Shown here one piece after another: positions 25,199-29,284 of a stretch of DNA of 29,284 bases. A model generated the notes under the pieces. It saw nothing but the letters and a program-made list of their open reading frames with translations. It searched no databases and was not told the origin of the DNA. Every line of letters starts with the position of its first letter. Position 1 is the first letter of the stretch. This DNA comes from a virus. The stretch covers positions 1-29,284 of IMG/VR virus record IMGVR_UViG_3300033151_000656, one strand, 5' to 3'. A program made the translations under genes and the position numbers.

Positions 25199-25719
25199 TA
25201 CTTAAGAGTCGCCTTGAAGTTTTCCGTAATTTGTGGGAGGTGCTCAACTATCAGCTCAATTGCAGCTGGAGCGTATTCTTTTATATTTCTAATGATAAAT
25301 TCGAGATCAGATATAAAAACAGCTGCTTTGTCATATTCTGCAATTTCCTGGGGATCACCCTGTAACTTCATAATCCACTCAGAAGCCTTCCTCTTGTCCT
25401 CCCGCATATTGCGGGCAACCGAGGACCACTTTGCGACAGCATCAGGAATGCCGGTATCCTTGGGGTTCGCCGTGGCCTCTCTAACGAGGGTTTGGATGAG
25501 GCGGGTAATATCACCAAGCAGCTCATACGATTGCTGACGGGACAGGTCCCACCCATCAATCCCTAGGCTCGGGGCCTTAGATTCGCTTTTCCATTTGCGC
25601 AGCGTGTTTTCTGAAACGTCCAATATGTCAGAAATTTCATTAACCCCATAACCAAGGGCGTACAGCTCCTTGGCTTTCGGCTCAAGCTTGGCCTTGACGC
25701 CTTTTACTCCCTTAGCCAT
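25198..25719 (-). CDS. terS: terminase small subunit-like (Mu gp27-type)
   Basis: A 173-residue protein. The ATG at 25719 (MAKGVKG) overlaps the stop of the previous gene by 8 bases; the frame is open 18 codons further inside that gene. Residues about 15-45 form a helix-turn-helix (KELYALGYGVNEISDILDVS, then NTLRKWKS), the usual DNA-binding part of small terminases. The remainder is helical. It is TAATG-coupled to the large terminase. Confidence 0.8.
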   Translation of the reverse strand: MAKGVKGVKAKLEPKAKELYALGYGVNEISDILDVSENTLRKWKSESKAPSLGIDGWDLSRQQSYELLGDITRLIQTLVREATANPKDTGIPDAVAKWSSVARNMREDKRKASEWIMKLQGDPQEIAEYDKAAVFISDLEFIIRNIKEYAPAAIELIVEHLPQITENFKATLK

Positions 25720-25972
25720 AGAGTTCCGCCTCCACGCCGCGCAGCTTGCTCTCCGTCCCTGTGAGGGCGGCAAGCTCTCTCAGTAACGCTCTACTCTCCC
25801 GTGAAATTAACTCGATGGGTAAGGCCGATTCCGTGTCGACAAGGTTGCAGTCAGCTCCGCATATTAGTGTAGCAGAGATCCGTCTAATGTTTGCCCGAGA
25901 ATCTTGAACACTTTTAACGAGGGATCGTTCTCTCGATTCGAGCATAGCCCTGTGGGCGTTAATGTCAGACAT
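25712..25972 (-). CDS. small helical protein, unknown
   Basis: An 86-residue protein. The ATG at 25972 (MSDINAHRA) has AAGGAG upstream and overlaps the preceding stop by 8 bases. It is helical with two cysteines (ICGADCNL). Mu relatives have a small gene of this kind just ahead of the small terminase (gp26 position), with no clear role. Confidence 0.6.
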   Translation of the reverse strand: MSDINAHRAMLESRERSLVKSVQDSRANIRRISATLICGADCNLVDTESALPIELISRESRALLRELAALTGTESKLRGVEAELYG

Positions 25973-26336
25973 CTTTCTCCTTTGCTTCACTGTTGGACTC
26001 CAGCCGTGAGAGCCGTCTTGTTACCCGTTCAACCAGACCGATAACCGTTTTCGTTAGGCTGTCCTGAGACAGCATCAATGTATGATTCTCGTCTCGTTGG
26101 GTCCGAATTTCTGCAATCAGCTCTGAGAACGTTTCCCTGATATCCGACATCTCGCCCCTTAGCGGAACGATCTGCCCAGCAAGGATTTTAATTGCCTTAA
26201 ACCCTAGTATACTGGGGATTATAACAATACCAGCACAGGAGATAAAAAAAGCGACAATAATCGTATCGTTTCCTGCAAGCATTTTCAGCAGACTAACGGC
26301 AGCAGCGAGCCATTGTATTTCTGTCCCTGATATCAC
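25965..26336 (-). CDS. single-membrane-segment protein with coiled coil
   Basis: A 123-residue protein. The GTG at 26336 is chosen because it forms a GTGA overlap with the TraR-like gene and has GGAG upstream; an earlier TTG is the alternative. A hydrophobic stretch (IIVAFFISCAGIVIIPSILG) near residues 26-46 should span the membrane; a charged coiled coil follows (IRETFSELIAEIRTQRDENH). It could be holin-like or a lysis regulator; Mu-like phages keep such genes here. No family is recognised. Confidence 0.55.
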   Translation of the reverse strand: MISGTEIQWLAAAVSLLKMLAGNDTIIVAFFISCAGIVIIPSILGFKAIKILAGQIVPLRGEMSDIRETFSELIAEIRTQRDENHTLMLSQDSLTKTVIGLVERVTRRLSRLESNSEAKEKDV

Positions 26337-26542
26337 ACCCCTCTCCTCTCTGAATTTTTCTGACAATCAATACACATATTGCAGCCAGGAACTGCAAGTC
26401 TTCTGCTATCCGGAATAACCTCTTCGCAAGAGCTACAAAAAAAAGCAGACGGACGGGGCGCACGCAGCGCCCCCTGTATATTTTCGACTGCCATCCTTCT
26501 TATCTGGCTCTCGTTCCTGGTGACTATATCTACAGCATCCAC
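26333..26542 (-). CDS. TraR/DksA-like zinc finger protein
   Basis: A 69-residue protein. The GTG at 26542 is preferred over a TTG two codons earlier because AGAGG sits six bases upstream. C36, C39, C57 and C60 (FCSSCEEVIPDSR, then CNMCIDCQ) form the C4 zinc finger of the TraR/DksA family, with an extra Cys54. Short members of the family bind RNA polymerase through the secondary channel and change promoter response without ppGpp. Mu-like phages often carry one. It could favour the late promoters. Confidence 0.85.
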   Translation of the reverse strand: MDAVDIVTRNESQIRRMAVENIQGALRAPRPSAFFCSSCEEVIPDSRRLAVPGCNMCIDCQKNSERRGV

Positions 26543-26564
26543 AGTCAACCTCTTCAGCTATTTT

Positions 26565-27578
26565 TTAAATCTGTATTCGCTTTACCAATATACCCGAAAA
26601 ACCGCCGGATACATCCATACCCGCAGCCGTAGCGTCTGACGCCTCCATCCAAATATCTGTTAACTCAGGTATCTTTTTGTATGGCAGAAATGCATGCTCG
26701 AAAGTGCTCGATCCTGCCATATTTAGACCACGATATTCGATCGTCTTGCATCCACCTCCGTCAAGCGGAGAGAAGAGCGCCTCTTTCAACGAGATATCAA
26801 CGGCACCCGTTAAATTGACGCTTTTATTAAAAGCAGCATTGTATTGTAATAGAAATAAATCATGCCCAAGCCCAACCGTGTAAATCGCTTGCTTGGAACT
26901 TCCAGTGCCAGCTGTAAGCTTTATGGTAATCGTGCCGTCAACCGCTGCCGTTGCTGTAATATCTCCCTCATTGGTACACCCTGATATGCCTGGGGATCCA
27001 CTAATACTCATGCGGTTTATGCGCCAATACGTGCGTACCGTTGGGACTGCCGTTAGACCGTTAAGGATGACATATTCCTCGACATATTCCATGTCCTGGC
27101 TGAGCCCGAAGATATGCAGGATAGATATGCCTGTTGACCCTGCATTGACAATCCGGTAAGTGTCATTTTCGGTAAAACCTCTGCCCCTATGGGATTGGAT
27201 AATGAGTTCCGTTTCGGAGACAACGCTTATGACGACTCCGTGCTCCAGGTTGGTATCGTTAACAATGGCGTCTCGGAGGGAGACTCCATCTGTTACAAAG
27301 GTCGCAGAACTATCGATAAGGCTGGTCACTCCGCCAGTGTCCACGGTCCCTGTTGATATCAGAGTCCCAGTATCGGTTGCACTTGTCGATACCATGTCAT
27401 GCAATCGAGCCGCAGTCGGAAAGACTATTTTGCCCGTTGGGCTAACTTCCCAGATGGTCACGTGGTCATCTTTAGGGACCGCGTGATTCCTGCCGAACTG
27501 ACTAGCTGGCTTATGCCCATCGATCGCCCCGGCAGAAATCATTAACATGGGGTCACTTGGGTAAATGTATTGTCTCAC
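26565..27578 (-). CDS. phage virion structural protein
   Basis: A 337-residue protein beginning at a GTGA overlap with the lipoprotein gene. The layout resembles a beta-rich structural protein common in podo- and siphophages: VTIWEVSPTGKIVFPTAARL, MEYVEEYVILNG, TYWRINRMSIS, FLPYKKIPELTDIWMEA and a C-terminal SGGFSGILVKRI. Residues about 72-145 are an inserted module (GTVDTGGVTSLIDSSATFVT, later NDTYRIVNAG). It lies ahead of the terminase rather than with the capsid or tail genes. Virion location is unknown. Confidence 0.6.
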   Translation of the reverse strand: MRQYIYPSDPMLMISAGAIDGHKPASQFGRNHAVPKDDHVTIWEVSPTGKIVFPTAARLHDMVSTSATDTGTLISTGTVDTGGVTSLIDSSATFVTDGVSLRDAIVNDTNLEHGVVISVVSETELIIQSHRGRGFTENDTYRIVNAGSTGISILHIFGLSQDMEYVEEYVILNGLTAVPTVRTYWRINRMSISGSPGISGCTNEGDITATAAVDGTITIKLTAGTGSSKQAIYTVGLGHDLFLLQYNAAFNKSVNLTGAVDISLKEALFSPLDGGGCKTIEYRGLNMAGSSTFEHAFLPYKKIPELTDIWMEASDATAAGMDVSGGFSGILVKRIQI

Positions 27579-28432
27579 TCTTCTACACCACTGATTTTAG
27601 TAATTTTAGTGACAGGGGCATATCCGCTTCCGGAATTTGCCCCATCCTGCGAGAGCGCAGACCCGTTGGTCAGGGTGGCCGTTGTATTACCTGCTGCCCC
27701 TGCGATCCCCGCCTTGCCCAGTGATTGTAATCCCCATATTGCCAGCCCGAGAGGTGTCTGCTTTATGGCTTCGAGCCCTAGTGCCGTGGGGTCGAAAGGC
27801 GCAGCCTGGGCAGATTGCTCCTTCAGGATTGCTTGGGTATATCCTGCAACCAGGGCTTGCAGCTGCTTTGTTTTTTCAACAGCAATTTGCCGCTGTGATT
27901 CTGCTTGTTTTTCTGCAAAAATGTATTGCAGGAGAAGGCTTTCGCCTCCTCCTCTTTCTTGTACCTCAGGAACAGGCGTCGTCATCTGTGCCTGCCCTGG
28001 TATCGTTTCCGGAAACACTGCCTTACCGGAGCCAACATCCGGCGCTTTTCCTCCTTCAATACAGGGGGCCTCAGCTGAGCAAATCGCATCTGGATTAGCA
28101 GCATCTGTGAACTCAACCCGACCAGGTACAGCCATTCCTTCATCATCATAGCTAAGGTGGACGACAGCACCAGAAGACGCTTCCGTCCCGCCGCATGATT
28201 CACACGGCGGTAGGGCCTGCTGGTTGGCCTGCTGAACGACAGGGGCGACGGGGTCGGTAATCTGCTGGTTAGGTGCAAAAGCAGCCTGGGCAATACCAAT
28301 AAATCCCGCTGCCGCCTTGGCCACTCTTTCCCCCTCGGCTTGATCACGGGCTGGCTGGGTTTGATAATATTGTTCTGAGGCACACCCTGTGGTCAGCAGC
28401 AGGGATAATAGGAGCAACAGAAGCGATTTCAT
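27575..28432 (-). CDS. phage lipoprotein
   Basis: A 285-residue protein. The ATG at 28432 (MKSLLLLLLSLLLTTGCAS) forms an ATGA overlap and has GGAG upstream. The leucine-rich signal ends in a lipobox with Cys17, so the mature protein is a lipoprotein of the cell envelope. The remainder is Ala/Gln/Pro-rich with a CESCGG motif and a helical AEKQAESQRQIAVEKTKQLQ stretch. In this place it may take part in lysis or in superinfection exclusion; neither is shown. Confidence 0.7.
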   Translation of the reverse strand: MKSLLLLLLSLLLTTGCASEQYYQTQPARDQAEGERVAKAAAGFIGIAQAAFAPNQQITDPVAPVVQQANQQALPPCESCGGTEASSGAVVHLSYDDEGMAVPGRVEFTDAANPDAICSAEAPCIEGGKAPDVGSGKAVFPETIPGQAQMTTPVPEVQERGGGESLLLQYIFAEKQAESQRQIAVEKTKQLQALVAGYTQAILKEQSAQAAPFDPTALGLEAIKQTPLGLAIWGLQSLGKAGIAGAAGNTTATLTNGSALSQDGANSGSGYAPVTKITKISGVEE

Positions 28433-28851
28433 TCTTCGCACTCCAGGTCCGGTAAAAGCTCTGCTACGACCTGCATTATTTCATCGTAGTGCTTGCGGGG
28501 TACCATGATTTCGTCTTCCTGTGATTGTTGATCAATTGTCATTTTTGCTGTGGCATCCCATGTCAAGATGGGGACGAAGAGTGTTCTCCCTCTACCAGCC
28601 AAGGTGACGCTGAATCCTTTATCCTTCAAGAGCATAGGGATACTACCGGTTGTAGTAGGCCAATCAATCCAGGTTTTTCCAACCCTAAAACCAGGGTGGA
28701 ACCTAAGCCGGAGCCATGCCCAAAGCTTCTTGCAAAATTTGGCAAATCCAGCAGCGGAAAATCCGCCGAGCGCGATAAAGAAAAGCGAGGCGACAAGCAT
28801 GCCGAACATTCGCCAGTCCACTCCATTCATAAAAAATTCTTGAGCAGTCAA
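28429..28851 (-). CDS. membrane protein, first gene of packaging operon
   Basis: A 140-residue protein. The start is TTG at 28851, five bases after AGGGGG; the later ATG at 28830 has no binding site. Residues about 12-40 hold a hydrophobic membrane segment (MLVASLFFIALGGFSAAGFA), followed by a basic stretch. The C-terminal domain is soluble and acidic. It is the first gene after terminator/promoter copy A, where Mu has its lysis promoter. Holin-like function is possible but not supported by a family match. Confidence 0.6.
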   Translation of the reverse strand: MTAQEFFMNGVDWRMFGMLVASLFFIALGGFSAAGFAKFCKKLWAWLRLRFHPGFRVGKTWIDWPTTTGSIPMLLKDKGFSVTLAGRGRTLFVPILTWDATAKMTIDQQSQEDEIMVPRKHYDEIMQVVAELLPDLECEE

Positions 28852-28902
28852 GATACCCCCTGTGTTAAATAGTCTTTATTTCGTTATTGCTTAATACAGG
28901 AT
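28852..28902 (-). other. 5' leader of packaging operon, no gene seen
   Basis: The stretch between the -10 of promoter copy A and the TTG start is A/T-rich on the coding strand and holds no open frame and no clear hairpin; only the AGGGGG ribosome binding site stands out. Confidence 0.4.
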
Positions 28903-28951
28903 ACTATACGTGGATTATCGAAAGGGCGTAATGCGCTTGAGGGCGGTATGT
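28903..28951 (-). promoter_or_regulatory. late promoter-like module, copy A
   Basis: The 28-base block at 28951-28924 differs from copy B at one base only. It ends in TTACGC (28931-28926), then a 17-base spacer and TATAGT (28908-28903), five of six to a -10 consensus. It would drive the lysis/packaging genes from 28851 leftward. By place it matches Mu's lys late promoter, which needs the C activator; the activator here is not in the window. Confidence 0.6.
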
Positions 28952-28990
28952 AGACAAAAAGAAAGGCCGCACCCGGATGGGTGCAGCCTT
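28952..28990 (-). terminator. intrinsic terminator, copy A
   Basis: Stem 28990-28963, twelve pairs on the minus-strand RNA with one G-U wobble (a C-A mismatch on the plus strand), loop of four (28975-28978). It is followed by a U-rich tract TTTCTTTTTG ending at about 28953. It begins about 40 bases after the stop of the 65-residue gene and should stop the upstream (early or middle) transcript before promoter copy A. Confidence 0.8.
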
Positions 28991-29031
28991 GAATAAATCT
29001 TGATTTATGATGGATTGATTTTTTTTACTGT

Positions 29032-29229
29032 CTATGTAACTTCTAGGTAATTCTTCATAGCTGCCTTTATGTGCTTGATAGGATCGATAGCCGTGAAGGT
29101 ATCACATGCTTCAAGAACTTTAACAAAAGACTTCAAGTTATGAGCGTTTTTCTCGATGGAATTGGTTAATAATGCTATTTGTTCTCGCTCAATAGCTTGT
29201 AATTGTTGCAATGTATTTTTCTTTCTCAC
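29032..29229 (-). CDS. small helical protein, unknown
   Basis: A 65-residue protein. The GTG at 29229 (MRKKNTLQQL) is chosen because it begins just after the TAA of the upstream frame and has GGAGGG about 11 bases ahead; an upstream TTG at 29265 would overlap that gene. It is helical, with REQIALLTNSIEKNAHNLKS in the middle. Being last before terminator copy A, it may be the end of a middle operon. No family is recognised. Confidence 0.5.
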   Translation of the reverse strand: MRKKNTLQQLQAIEREQIALLTNSIEKNAHNLKSFVKVLEACDTFTAIDPIKHIKAAMKNYLEVT

Positions 29230-29230
29230 T

Positions 29231-29284
29231 TTAATCTTTACCCTCCGTAGAGTATGGAAATTCAAGCTGATCTGCTTTCTTCCA
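29231..29284 (-). CDS. C-terminal end of a cut-off gene
   Basis: The frame from the right edge reads WKKADQLEFPYSTEGKD and stops at a TAA (29233-29231) that sits directly ahead of the next gene's GTG. The tight junction suggests a real gene end, but only 17 residues are visible. Confidence 0.35.
   Translation of the reverse strand, partial: WKKADQLEFPYSTEGKD

Noticed and set aside
27570-28151. Plus-strand open frame opposite the lipoprotein gene
   Set aside because: Ser/Ala/Pro-rich antisense reading of a biased lipoprotein gene.
1-29284. CRISPR arrays, tRNA genes, insertion sequences
   Set aside because: None seen by eye on either strand; the only repeated DNA noted is the terminator/promoter cassette.

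Overview
The window is the late (structural) half of a Mu-like transposable siphophage or prophage. Essentially every gene lies on the minus strand and is read from the right edge to the left edge. Most neighbours share ATGA, GTGA or TAATG stop/start overlaps, as expected for one or a few long late transcripts. The host looks Gram-negative: the phage carries a lipobox lipoprotein and a TraR/DksA-type zinc finger. The probable selenocysteine codon in the head gene implies a host that makes selenoproteins; Desulfobacterota are one plausible home, but that is inference. No transposase, repressor or attachment end is in the window; the early region would lie beyond the right edge.

Right to left. 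(1) 29284-29032: the tail of a cut-off gene and a 65-residue small protein. (2) 28990-28903: an intrinsic terminator followed at once by a promoter-like module (copy A). (3) 28851-21062: membrane protein, lipoprotein, a virion protein, TraR-like protein, a second membrane protein, small and large terminase, portal (Mu gp29/DUF935-like) and the Mu F-like minor head protein. (4) 20958-20861: a promoter-like -10, a folded leader or small RNA, and a U tract. (5) 20849-19186: five small unrecognised genes inserted between the F-like and G-like genes. (6) 19158-19070: copy B of the terminator/promoter module. (7) 18904-14504: G-like protein, protease/scaffold, decoration protein, Mu T-like major capsid protein, FluMu-type protein, gp36-like (DUF1320) and a probable tail terminator. 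(8) 14502-1: tail tube, tape-measure chaperones G and GT (-1 frameshift), tape measure, and about ten tail-tip, hub or fibre genes that run off the left edge. No sheath gene is seen, so the tail is most likely long and non-contractile, as in B3/D3112-type Mu relatives.

Points most worth a second look. The F-like gene is cut by one in-frame TGA exactly where the family has its conserved Cys, and a GC-rich hairpin with a GGAC loop follows at the spacing of a bacterial SECIS element: a probable selenocysteine-containing phage head protein. Two diverged copies of one terminator-plus-promoter cassette sit ahead of the packaging block and the capsid block, and look like co-regulated late promoters. 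The large terminase gene has a frameshift, and seems also to lack a segment of its nuclease domain. A compact RNA with its own -10 and U tract precedes the small-gene insert.
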